Assembly: GCF_039541915.1 (NCBI RefSeq)
Contig: NZ_BAABHD010000084.1
Location: 682,001-746,000 of the forward strand
Length of the DNA stretch: 64,000 nucleotides
Direction of reading: 5' to 3'
DNA from: Nibrella saemangeumensis
GTDB taxonomy: Bacteria; Bacteroidota; Bacteroidia; Cytophagales; Spirosomataceae
In this document: positions 42,608-51,634 of the stretch, in pieces
Layout of the letters: every line of letters begins with the position of its first letter
How positions within the stretch are numbered: position 1 is the first letter of the stretch
Notes under the pieces: generated by a model
What the model was told of the DNA's origin: nothing
Seen by the model: the letters and a program-made list of their open reading frames with translations, nothing else
The model's database searches: none
Made by a program: the position numbers and the translations under genes

Positions 42608-45600
42608 ATGCTAAACGCCCATACAGCCGCTGCCGAAGGCGGTGCGACCACGCAACCCACCCGACTCTTTGCTTTGCTGATCGGTATTTGCCAGTACCAG
42701 CGTGTGAGACCGTTGCGTGGCCCCGTAGCCGATACCCTCGCCGTAGCCGATTACCTGAAAACCCTGCCGGATTTTGACCCCCGACTCTGTGTGTTGACCG
42801 ACGAAAAAGCCACCAAAGAAGCCGTGGTGCAGGCGTTCCGGACCTTTCTCTCCCAGGCCGAAGCGTCGGATACCGTGCTGGTCTATTTTTCCGGCCACGG
42901 CGCACAGGAGGAGGCCGACCAGTCCGTCTGGACGACCGAAACGGACGGACAACTGGAGTGTCTGGTGTGTTATGATGGGGGTACGGGGCCGGTGTGGGAA
43001 AACCTGCTGGCGGATAAGGAGCTTCGGTACCTGCTCAACGGGGTAGCGGCCACCGGTGCCCATATCGCAACCATTTTTGACTGCTGCCATTCGGGTGACA
43101 ACACGCGCAATTATGCCTGGCTGGAGTCGTCATTAGGTGAGCAGGATCTGCGGGAGCGCCGGCTGGGTGGGTCGGCTCCGCGCCGACCCTGGAACGGGTT
43201 TATCTTTCAGGATGCCATCTCCGAGGCTGACCTGCGGACCAAAGGAATCGAACAGATGCTGCCGCAAAAGACGCAGATCCAGTTGGCAGCCTGTGAGTCC
43301 GATGAGTCGGCCATCGAAATAAATGGCGAAGGGGTGTTTACCAAAAATCTGCTGCGGGTGCTGCGATCCTCCGGCGGAGCCATCTCGTACCGTACGCTGC
43401 ATAATCGGGTTCGGCAGTACATGCGGTTCGGGTATGAGCAGCGTCCCCGGATTTATGCCGTTGGGGAGTCAGCCGATCAGCATCTCCAGGCCCTGTTTCT
43501 CAACCAGAGCGGTAAGGCCGGCAGCCAGACGGTCGAAGTGACCTGCAATCCGCGCCAGGGCTGGTTGCTCGATGTAGGCGCTATTCACGGGGTAGGCCAG
43601 ACAACCGGCCTAATCCGTTTACTTGATGCAGATTCCCGGCAGGCTCATGTGGTACGCGCGGCTGTTATTGGCCCGGACTATACGGTGCTGGACCTGCCGG
43701 AAGCTATCCGGCAGACCCTGCACGAAGATCGTATTTATCAGGCGGAGGTCGAGGGTCTGATGAACCAGCCCATCCGGCTTCATTTCAACAACCAGAACGG
43801 TGCTCCGGCCGAGCTAGCCGAACTCCTGGCTACGCTGACCGAGCGGGCGGGGTCCTGTTTTGTGCCGGAAGAGGAAGAAACCGCTGCTGATTATACCGTG
43901 CATGCCAGCCACGGTCTGTATTACCTTACCCGCAGTCAGGACCCTTATCGCCCGCTGATCCGGCCGGTGCCGGTGGAAAACGGAGCAGCCGACCAGCTTG
44001 CCCAGCACGTGCGGCACCTGGCCCGCTGGCATTACCTCCGGGACCTGCGTAATGAGGAAGCTTCCGCCGATGTTTCCCGGCTGCAACTGGAGATAGAACC
44101 GGTCGGAGGAGCGGTTATTCGGGTAGACGATATGACCGGCCCGGTAACGGTACCCCTGGCCGTGACTAACAACCGGTGGAGCGCTACCATGGATATTCGG
44201 CTGACGAACACCGCCGACCAGCCGCTGTATTGCACCGCTCTGTATCTGTCCAGAGACTTTATGTCGTTTACCGGGCTGCTGTCGCCCAACACCCGTATGG
44301 AGCCGGGACAAACCATTCATTTGGGCCTGCCCGACCGCAAAAGCCTCTCGGGGCGGCAAACGACCGTAAAACTGCAACTGGAAGAAGTCGTACGGCAGTA
44401 CAACTGGCCTGAGGTCACAGAGCATGTTCAGTTTATTCTGACCAAAGACCCGCTTTCGGAGACTACGCTGACATTTCTCACGCTGGAGTCACTGCCCTCA
44501 CCCCCTACGGTGGAAGACCGGCAGCAGGAGATGGCTACCCGAGGGGCTATCTTTCTGGAAGAAGAAGCCGGTGTGCTGCCCGACTGGTGGACACAACGGG
44601 TCAGTATCCGAATGCCGAATCCGCTCTATAATACCATCACGGCTGAAGAACTGAACCAACGGCTGGAACCCTCCGCTGCCGACGGCGCAACCACCCTGGC
44701 CGGTGACGTACTGGCCGATTTTACCCTGCAACTTTATTATGGTGTGGTATCGGGTGAAGGCCTGCAGCCTGAATTAGTGCTGAAGCCGGAAATCCAACTT
44801 ATTGAAGGTGATCCTGGGCAAAAGGGATTATGGTCGGATGTGAAGCTGGCCATTTCGAACGGGATTGCCAACCGCATCCGGCTCCGGCAGTACGAACAGA
44901 ACCTGATACGGTATCCCGCCCGCCTGCGTATTGTGGCCGAGGGCGACTCGTGGTTCCAGTACCCGTTTCAGGTGCGCGATGTGGTCGATTATCTGGCGGG
45001 TGTGTACAACGTATACAGCGTTGCCGGTTCGGGCGACCGGCTGGTCAATTTCCTGGCTACCCCAAACCCTAAATTCCTCCAGGTGCTGGCGCAGGTCAGA
45101 CCGGCTTTCTTTCTGCTGAGCGGGGGAGGCCGGGATCTGTTCGGTGACGCATTCCGGAGCTTTCTGCGCCAACAGCCGGATGACGCGCTTCCGTTCCCGC
45201 AGTGCTACCTGAACGAAACCTTACCGCCGGTACTGCACAAACTCCAGGAGGAACAGCGACGTATTTTTCGGCTGGTGACCATGGGCTACCCGGAGGTGAA
45301 AGTGCTGGTGCATGGGTACGACTATGCTATTCCGGTCGATCCGGATGCGTACCCGAGAAAAGACAGCTGGCTGGGTAAATGCATGGTCGGCTGTGGTATC
45401 CTGAGCCAGGCCGATCGGGAGGCTCTGATTCGATTTATGGTCGACGCGTTTAACCAGCGGCTGGAAGCGGTGGCTAATGAGTTTCCGCAGGTATCTTACC
45501 TGGATCTGCGCGGGGTAGTACGGCGCACCGACCGACTGGAGGATTACTGGTTCGATGAGTTTCACCCGAACGATAAAGGTTTTCTGAGTGTCACCTCCCG

Positions 45601-45673
45601 CTTTGTCAAGCGAATGAACGATATGCGGAATATCCCCGTCAAAACAGCCGTCCCGGTTCAAAGTAACTGGTAA
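42608..45673 (+). CDS. Metacaspase-like protease fused to an SGNH-type hydrolase
   Basis: A 1021-residue protein with no signal peptide. The N-terminal peptidase C14 domain (about 18-290) opens LFALLIGICQYQ, then has catalytic His97 (YFSGHGAQ) and Cys160 (FDCCHSGD). The middle (about 300-750) contains beta-rich segments without a family I recognise. The C-terminus (about 770-1010) resembles an SGNH hydrolase: block I GDSWFQYP (Ser about 780), an SGGGRD segment near 837 in the position of block III, and block V DEFHPND near 982-988. This fusion joins a cysteine protease to a probable esterase or lipase. First gene of the six-gene cluster; 86 bp to the next. The SGNH call rests on motif order and is less sure than the caspase call. 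Confidence 0.82.
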   Translation: MLNAHTAAAEGGATTQPTRLFALLIGICQYQRVRPLRGPVADTLAVADYLKTLPDFDPRLCVLTDEKATKEAVVQAFRTFLSQAEASDTVLVYFSGHGAQEEADQSVWTTETDGQLECLVCYDGGTGPVWENLLADKELRYLLNGVAATGAHIATIFDCCHSGDNTRNYAWLESSLGEQDLRERRLGGSAPRRPWNGFIFQDAISEADLRTKGIEQMLPQKTQIQLAACESDESAIEINGEGVFTKNLLRVLRSSGGAISYRTLHNRVRQYMRFGYEQRPRIYAVGESADQHLQALFLNQSGKAGSQTVEVTCNPRQGWLLDVGAIHGVGQTTGLIRLLDADSRQAHVVRAAVIGPDYTVLDLPEAIRQTLHEDRIYQAEVEGLMNQPIRLHFNNQNGAPAELAELLATLTERAGSCFVPEEEETAADYTVHASHGLYYLTRSQDPYRPLIRPVPVENGAADQLAQHVRHLARWHYLRDLRNEEASADVSRLQLEIEPVGGAVIRVDDMTGPVTVPLAVTNNRWSATMDIRLTNTADQPLYCTALYLSRDFMSFTGLLSPNTRMEPGQTIHLGLPDRKSLSGRQTTVKLQLEEVVRQYNWPEVTEHVQFILTKDPLSETTLTFLTLESLPSPPTVEDRQQEMATRGAIFLEEEAGVLPDWWTQRVSIRMPNPLYNTITAEELNQRLEPSAADGATTLAGDVLADFTLQLYYGVVSGEGLQPELVLKPEIQLIEGDPGQKGLWSDVKLAISNGIANRIRLRQYEQNLIRYPARLRIVAEGDSWFQYPFQVRDVVDYLAGVYNVYSVAGSGDRLVNFLATPNPKFLQVLAQVRPAFFLLSGGGRDLFGDAFRSFLRQQPDDALPFPQCYLNETLPPVLHKLQEEQRRIFRLVTMGYPEVKVLVHGYDYAIPVDPDAYPRKDSWLGKCMVGCGILSQADREALIRFMVDAFNQRLEAVANEFPQVSYLDLRGVVRRTDRLEDYWFDEFHPNDKGFLSVTSRFVKRMNDMRNIPVKTAVPVQSNW

Positions 45674-45759
45674 CCGACCTTTTCGTATGTACGGTCGTAA
45701 TACCTGCAGAATTTGCTTTTTGTTGATTTTTAGTAAATTACGTTTATTCTGATGCGCTG

Positions 45760-47709
45760 ATGAGCACCTATACCTGGACCGACGAATATCTCTGGAGGCA
45801 GCGGCTGGTTGGTGATCCGCCGGCCGATTCCGTCATTGCTACCCTGCTGGCCCGAAATCAGAAAGGAGAAATTGACCAGATTTTCCAGATGCTGGTCCGT
45901 AACCGCGACTTCCCGAATCCTGCCTTCGATGCCTTGCCGGATGACGTGAAGAACGTGGTGGAAGACTATTTTCTGGCTACCCGCACCCTGCCCGACTGGG
46001 CCGAGCCCTTTAAGCTGATGGTAGCCGCCGACGTATTCAGGCAATACGGTCCGAAAATCCTGCTGGTGCTGCTCTGCAAGTCGTTGCCGTTATGTTATAC
46101 AGGCTGGCGCGGGGCCAAAGTACTGTACCAGACCGGCCGCATGCACGTCCACGATGGCTCACCCAACTCCTTTACGCGCCGGGTGATGGAAACCGCTCAG
46201 TTTGTGGTCAACATCATGCAACACAACAGCTTCGAACATGATGGCAAGGCGGTGCTGACCATTCAGAAGGTTCGCCTGATGCACGCAGCCATCCGCTATT
46301 TTGCCCAGGAGCGGGGGTGGGATACGCAGACGTACGGTGTGCCCATTAACCAGGAGGATCTGACCGGAACCCTGCTGTCGTTTACCGTCGTCATTGTCGA
46401 TGGACTGAAACAGCTTGGCATTAACCTGACGCCGGAGGAAAGCGAAGCCTATTTCCACCTGTGGCGGGTAGTTGGTTACCTGATGGGGGTCGACGATGAG
46501 CTGAACTCCGAGGACGAAGCAGCGTGCCGGTTTCTGATGAATGCCATTATCGAGCAGCAGGCCGGCCCCTCAAAGGAAGGTACCGAACTGACCGCAGCCT
46601 GTATCGATATGATGGACAGCCGCCTGTCATTTGGCCGCCGTCGGAATATTTCGCACGTATTCGTCCGTTTTTTTATCGGCGACCATTTTGCCGATATGCT
46701 CGAGGTACCCCCCTACGAAGAAGAGTCGATTAATCTGGAAGCCGTTCAGTGGCTCGACAGGCAGATGCAGGGCATGACCGGACGCAACGGGCTGATAGCT
46801 GCCATGGGCCGGTCTTTCAGCAGCGGGATCATTAACATGGTGCTGAACTTCCATAATGCCAGCAAAAACGAACTGTTTCGCCTGCCCTCGGCTCTGGCCG
46901 ACTCATGGCAGAACATTGAGCCCGACTTTCGGATACCGCCTGTGCTGGACATCAACGAAGCCCTGTTTTACTTCGATAAACTGACCCGGCATTTTAAGGC
47001 GCAGAACAACCCGATGGGCTTATTTACGGCGGTCTATCAGTTAGTGACCGAGCGCGTGGCGGAGGGTATCCGGCTGGGGCTGTTCGAACATTCAGACATG
47101 ATGGAGGAGGTAGACGTCAGGTTCTGTAGCCTCTACTTCAACGCGGTAAATCACTATTTTGACGGAACGCCCGCGAAGGCTCCCTGGCAGGTATCATTTG
47201 ATGCGGCCCGGCGGCCGCTCGTGGCAAATCAGCATATCTTTTCGGCCTGCAACGCGCATATCAGTTTCGACCTGCCGCAGGTTGTATCGGAATTGTTTCC
47301 CGGCGAAAAGGTCCACCTATTTTATAATGACTTCCTGAAAATGAACGAGTTGTTCGGCGATATGTACAACCAGATGAACGACAGCATGGCCAGGGTATTC
47401 CGGCCGTTCGGGACGGTACTGAAATACCTGGATGAGCAGGTCATTGCCACCGAGCACGCGCTTATGCGTCAGGGCCGGGACAATGCCTGGAAGGCCAGCG
47501 TACGACTGGCCGGCGCCGTCTCCGACGAGGAGCGCCGGCGGCTGATCGCCGAACTGGAACAGGAGTCGGCCGCCTTGGGGCGGAAACTGGTTAATCCCCC
47601 CTGGCCGTTGAACTGGACGCTCCAGCTCATTGCCCGGAACGAAGCAGGGACGGTGGCCCAGAAAATTGATGTCATGCTACGATCGGCGCTGTTGCCGGCG
47701 GTATCCTGA
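45760..47709 (+). CDS. MpaB-like oxygenase (DUF2236) fused to DUF5995
   Basis: A 649-residue cytoplasmic protein. The first half (about 10-350) fits the DUF2236/MpaB haem oxygenase family, including VRLMHAAIRYF (His about 175, the haem-ligand region) and YFHLWRVVGYLMGVDDEL. The second half (about 390-620) looks like DUF5995: FNAVNHYFDG, then FSACNAHISFDLP. DUF2236 members include latex-clearing and mycophenolic-acid oxygenases; DUF5995 has no known function. The role here is unclear, though a haem protein could act as a gas or redox sensor for the cluster. TACGTTTA at 45739-45746 (7 of 8) is a weak internal-promoter candidate. 33 bp to the cyclase gene. Confidence 0.78.
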   Translation: MSTYTWTDEYLWRQRLVGDPPADSVIATLLARNQKGEIDQIFQMLVRNRDFPNPAFDALPDDVKNVVEDYFLATRTLPDWAEPFKLMVAADVFRQYGPKILLVLLCKSLPLCYTGWRGAKVLYQTGRMHVHDGSPNSFTRRVMETAQFVVNIMQHNSFEHDGKAVLTIQKVRLMHAAIRYFAQERGWDTQTYGVPINQEDLTGTLLSFTVVIVDGLKQLGINLTPEESEAYFHLWRVVGYLMGVDDELNSEDEAACRFLMNAIIEQQAGPSKEGTELTAACIDMMDSRLSFGRRRNISHVFVRFFIGDHFADMLEVPPYEEESINLEAVQWLDRQMQGMTGRNGLIAAMGRSFSSGIINMVLNFHNASKNELFRLPSALADSWQNIEPDFRIPPVLDINEALFYFDKLTRHFKAQNNPMGLFTAVYQLVTERVAEGIRLGLFEHSDMMEEVDVRFCSLYFNAVNHYFDGTPAKAPWQVSFDAARRPLVANQHIFSACNAHISFDLPQVVSELFPGEKVHLFYNDFLKMNELFGDMYNQMNDSMARVFRPFGTVLKYLDEQVIATEHALMRQGRDNAWKASVRLAGAVSDEERRRLIAELEQESAALGRKLVNPPWPLNWTLQLIARNEAGTVAQKIDVMLRSALLPAVS

Positions 47710-47742
47710 TCCGACGAATCAGCTAATTATTATAAATAGCCT

Positions 47743-49716
47743 ATGAGCCTGAAATTGTGGTTTTTTATCATCGGATTCCTGAGTGGCTATCTGGCTTCGG
47801 CACAGCCGATTCGGATGGTGGATGTCAATCAGCGGGCTGACGTATTTCATACCAGTCTCGTGCTAAGGGCCGATGAGTCGGTGTCTATCCGGACGCTTCT
47901 CCAGCAGCCGGAGCAGTATTCCTTTTCCCCAATCCATAAATATGCTATTCAACCCCGCTCCGGTGCGCATGGGTACTGGCTGAGGTTCGACCTTACCAAT
48001 GAGACGGACGAGGAACTGTTTCTGCAGTTTATTTACAACGGTACAAAGATTATCGACGTGTATGAGACCAGCGGGGACACGGTTCTGGCCCGGCACCAGC
48101 TGGGTTCCATGCACGCAGAACGGGACAATCCGGTCCGTAAAAGTAATCCGTTCTGTGCGCTGAAGGTCTGGCGGGGACAGACGCATCGGTTTTACGTGTT
48201 TCAGCAGGGTATTTATACCAATGAATTACCCATATACTGCCTGACCGCCACCCGTTTGCTAAACCAGACTCACCGTGCCGATTTGTTCTTCGGTCTTTTT
48301 TACGGCATGGTCCTGTCGATTATCCTGTACGCTCTGCTGCTTTTTGTCCGAATGCGCGACCGGGATACCCTGCTGTATGCTATCTGGGTGTTTTTTGTCG
48401 GGGCGCAGGTGGCATTATTTCGTGGTCACCTGAATGAATTCTTATACGCAGCCAATCCGGCGATCGACGCCTACGGTGCGGCCCTGGCCGGCATAACGGG
48501 AATTGCCCATATTCCGCTGACGATCTCGTTTCTGCACCTGAAAAGGAAAGCCAGCTGGTTTTACCGGGCTGGCCTGTTAATGCTGGTACTATACGGGCTG
48601 GGAATTGCGTGGCTGTTTCTGCAGGCAGGAACGGGTATAAACCGGGAGCAGGAAATTGATTTTATTCCAATGGTGGCCCTGCTGGAAGGTGCGTTCAATC
48701 TGGCGGCTGGTGTGTACGTGTACCGGCGGGGTTTCCGGCCGGCCATCTATTACGTCTGGGGGAACCTCGCCTTTTTTGCCTCCATCTTTGTGTTCCTGCT
48801 TTATGCCTTTGGTCCGTTACCTCACAACTTCCTGACATATAACAGTCTATTGATTGGAACTGCTGTTGAGGTTACCCTGTTTGCCACTGCCCTTGCGTCG
48901 AAGATTAATCTGCTCAAGGAACAGCGTCGGCAGGCAGTCAGCGACAAAATTCATCTTCTGCAGGAAAACGAGCGGCTTGTCACCGGGCAAAACGCGATGC
49001 TGGAACAGAAGGTAGCGCAGCGCACCACCGAACTTGAAAAAGAGAAGCAGCGTTCGGAAGAGCTGCTGCTGAACATCCTGCCTGAGCAAGTGGTCGAGGA
49101 GCTAAAGAAAAGCGGCCTGACCACGCCCCGCCGGTACGAACAGGTTACGGTAATGTTTATGGACATCCAGAACTTTACGGATGCAGGAGAACGACTGGCT
49201 CCTGAGCAACTGGTCAGCGAACTCGACTTTTATTTCCGGGCCATTGACTCCATACTGAGTAAGTACCGGGTCGAAAAGATTAAAACCATTGGGGATGCTT
49301 ACCTGTGTGCCGGCGGAGTGCCGATACCCTACCCGGAGCATGCCGACGAGGTTGTGCAGGCTGCGCTGGAAATACGTAACTTTCTGGAGATGAGTCAGCT
49401 GGAACGGCAGGTGAAAGGGCAGTTCTACTTTTCGTTCCGGATCGGTATCCACACCGGACCGCTCGTAGCCGGGGTGGTGGGAGCCCGTAAGTTTGCCTAT
49501 GACATCTGGGGCGATACCGTCAACATGGCCGCCCGGATGGAACAGCATGGCGAAGCGGGTAAGGTGAATATTTCGGAGACGACGTTCCTGCTGATAAAAG
49601 ACCGGTTCCGGTGCAGTTTCCGGGGCAAAATAGCCATCAAACATAAAGGTAACCTGAATATGTACTTTGCCGAATCCGTTACGCCGGAACTGAAACCGCA
49701 GCCGGTTTCCCCCTAA
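47743..49716 (+). CDS. Membrane adenylate cyclase with DISM sensor
   Basis: A 657-residue enzyme. Signal peptide (about 1-20), extracytoplasmic 7TMR-DISMED2 domain (about 30-160), a seven-helix DISM membrane unit (about 185-390), a coiled coil (about 395-445) and a class III cyclase domain (about 455-640). Metal Asp residues lie in FMDIQNF and TIGDAYLC. The purine-selecting residues are Lys in EKIKTIG and Asp in YDIWGDTVN, which favour ATP over GTP, so cAMP is the expected product. The cyclase therefore links an outside signal to a nucleotide second messenger inside the cluster. No cAMP-binding domain is visible in the cluster itself. Confidence 0.85.
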   Translation: MSLKLWFFIIGFLSGYLASAQPIRMVDVNQRADVFHTSLVLRADESVSIRTLLQQPEQYSFSPIHKYAIQPRSGAHGYWLRFDLTNETDEELFLQFIYNGTKIIDVYETSGDTVLARHQLGSMHAERDNPVRKSNPFCALKVWRGQTHRFYVFQQGIYTNELPIYCLTATRLLNQTHRADLFFGLFYGMVLSIILYALLLFVRMRDRDTLLYAIWVFFVGAQVALFRGHLNEFLYAANPAIDAYGAALAGITGIAHIPLTISFLHLKRKASWFYRAGLLMLVLYGLGIAWLFLQAGTGINREQEIDFIPMVALLEGAFNLAAGVYVYRRGFRPAIYYVWGNLAFFASIFVFLLYAFGPLPHNFLTYNSLLIGTAVEVTLFATALASKINLLKEQRRQAVSDKIHLLQENERLVTGQNAMLEQKVAQRTTELEKEKQRSEELLLNILPEQVVEELKKSGLTTPRRYEQVTVMFMDIQNFTDAGERLAPEQLVSELDFYFRAIDSILSKYRVEKIKTIGDAYLCAGGVPIPYPEHADEVVQAALEIRNFLEMSQLERQVKGQFYFSFRIGIHTGPLVAGVVGARKFAYDIWGDTVNMAARMEQHGEAGKVNISETTFLLIKDRFRCSFRGKIAIKHKGNLNMYFAESVTPELKPQPVSP

Positions 49717-49772
49717 GCGACGGTAGGCGCTGCCCTTGACTTTAACGATCGTCCATTTGTCCACACAGTTCA

Positions 49773-51632
49773 ATGAACACGCTGCTTTTCTGCTATGCTA
49801 ACGACCGAAACCGTCCGCTGCCTTCGTTAGGAGAGGAGGACGCGCTGATAGACCGGTTGCTGGACCCCCGCAGCAGCCGCAATCATTTTCAGAAAATCCG
49901 CGATTCGTTTGCCACTGCCGAGTCGGTTACCAACAAAATCCTGACGTATCAGGATTCGCTATGTCTGTTTCACTTCAGCGGTCATGCCGGTAATACCATC
50001 CTTCAGTTTGAAGATACCACGGCCCGTGGTATGGGCATGGCGCAGTTGCTGGCCCGCTGCCCTAACCTGCGGCTGGTATTTCTGAACGGCTGCTCTACCC
50101 TGCATCACATTCAGCTGCTGAGGGCCCTGAACGTCAATGCGGCTGTCATCGCCACGGCGACTCCAATCGAAGACCAGACGGCTACCCGGTTCGCCCTGGG
50201 TGTTTACCGGGCGCTGAATAATCAGCATACACTGGTACAGGCGGTGGAAATGGCCCGGCTGGAAATTCAGGTTACGGCCTCCACCAGCATTCAGCAGGTC
50301 GAGCGGGCCATGCTCGTTGATTCGATGGAAGAGGTAAGCCGGAACCAGTGGTATTTTTTCTGCCCTGATTCGGAGCTGGCCCGCTGGGAACTGCCCACGG
50401 GAGAGGCCACCGGAGCGGCTGAATACAAGCCCAACACGGGCTTACGGACTACGTTGTTTCAGTCGCTCCGGGCTTTTGATCCTACGCTCACCGAATCGTT
50501 TAAGTCGAAACAGCAGCTGCCGCCCGAAGCGCTGAAAAGCTGGCTCAATGAAGAACTGCTCCGGCGGCTGCCGTATCCGATTGCCGAACCGCTGCGCCGG
50601 TTGCTTTGCCCACCGCTTTCTCCGGCGGGGAAGTTACTGCCAGTCACGCCGGACCGGGATCGGCTAATCAATTATGTTTCGTTGTTCGACGGGTCCGTTA
50701 GTCTGCTGGTGGGTACACTGCTATCCCAGATACGGGAATACCTGCAGCAGGCTGAAGAAGCCGGAAAGTCCGTTGAATTGGGACCGGAACTGGAAGCGCA
50801 TCTGGGGCAATTGCTGACCGACGGATGGGCGGGTCTGGAGCCGCAACCCCTGCTGACAATGCTGCGGGCAATGGGACAGTTTCTGGTCAGCCGCCAGATT
50901 GATCTGTTCATCAACGAGATGCATGATCTGGCGCGGCTGTTTAGCGAACAGCCGGTATTTTTTGAGAGCCTCGCTTTCTTTCATGATCTTCGGCAGCGAC
51001 TCAGCAGCCCGGCCCATACCATTAACATTGATTCCCTATGTCAGATTGGTGAGGATCATCTGGTTGACCTGTTAAAGAACATGGGTTTCTGGGCGCATTA
51101 CCGGCTGGAGTCGGTCCGCAACATCCGCACCCTGCACTTCTTCAACCGAAAACCGGAATATGCCCACGAGAAGGCTGTTCTGCGGACAAGTCAGAGCTAC
51201 CGGCTGGAGGATCTTTGTTTTCAGGAGGTTAAGATGGCCAACATCTGGGACAGTCAATCCGTAGTGCTGGTCAGGACCAGCCGGCAGCCTGGTGCCAATG
51301 GTCAAATGGAAGATGCGGTTGCGGTCGATTATTTGAGTTTATCGCCATTCTTCATCGACCGCAACGTCTTTCTGCGCAGTGATAACGCTGTTTTTGATCT
51401 GTATAGCTTCTATTCCATTACAGAGGGGCAGCTTCGGTTCAGTCACATCGCCCGTCCGGAAGACCTGCTGCTCAAAATTAGCCTGAGTGATTCGGATACC
51501 ACCCACCAGCAGGATTACTCGATGCTGCGGGAGCAATTCCGGATCGTACAAAGTTTGTTTTCGCTGGTGCCTGCTACCGAGGTAGCCCAACAGGCTCAGG
51601 AGGACGATATTGACCTAAGCTTACTGGCCTGA
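49773..51632 (+). CDS. CHAT-domain caspase-like protease
   Basis: A 619-residue cytoplasmic protein. The N-terminal CHAT domain (about 1-200) carries the catalytic pair His71 (HFSGHAGN) and Cys107 (LNGCSTLHH), the hallmark of caspase-clan CHAT peptidases. The remaining 400 residues contain no named domain; they include helical segments, then a beta-rich stretch with DSQSVVLVRTS and DAVAVDYLSL near 500-550. It ends two bases before the start of the nSTAND gene (TGA CT ATG), so the two are almost certainly translationally coupled and may act together, with the NTPase as activator and the CHAT protein as executor. Confidence 0.83.
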   Translation: MNTLLFCYANDRNRPLPSLGEEDALIDRLLDPRSSRNHFQKIRDSFATAESVTNKILTYQDSLCLFHFSGHAGNTILQFEDTTARGMGMAQLLARCPNLRLVFLNGCSTLHHIQLLRALNVNAAVIATATPIEDQTATRFALGVYRALNNQHTLVQAVEMARLEIQVTASTSIQQVERAMLVDSMEEVSRNQWYFFCPDSELARWELPTGEATGAAEYKPNTGLRTTLFQSLRAFDPTLTESFKSKQQLPPEALKSWLNEELLRRLPYPIAEPLRRLLCPPLSPAGKLLPVTPDRDRLINYVSLFDGSVSLLVGTLLSQIREYLQQAEEAGKSVELGPELEAHLGQLLTDGWAGLEPQPLLTMLRAMGQFLVSRQIDLFINEMHDLARLFSEQPVFFESLAFFHDLRQRLSSPAHTINIDSLCQIGEDHLVDLLKNMGFWAHYRLESVRNIRTLHFFNRKPEYAHEKAVLRTSQSYRLEDLCFQEVKMANIWDSQSVVLVRTSRQPGANGQMEDAVAVDYLSLSPFFIDRNVFLRSDNAVFDLYSFYSITEGQLRFSHIARPEDLLLKISLSDSDTTHQQDYSMLREQFRIVQSLFSLVPATEVAQQAQEDDIDLSLLA

Positions 51633-51634
51633 CT

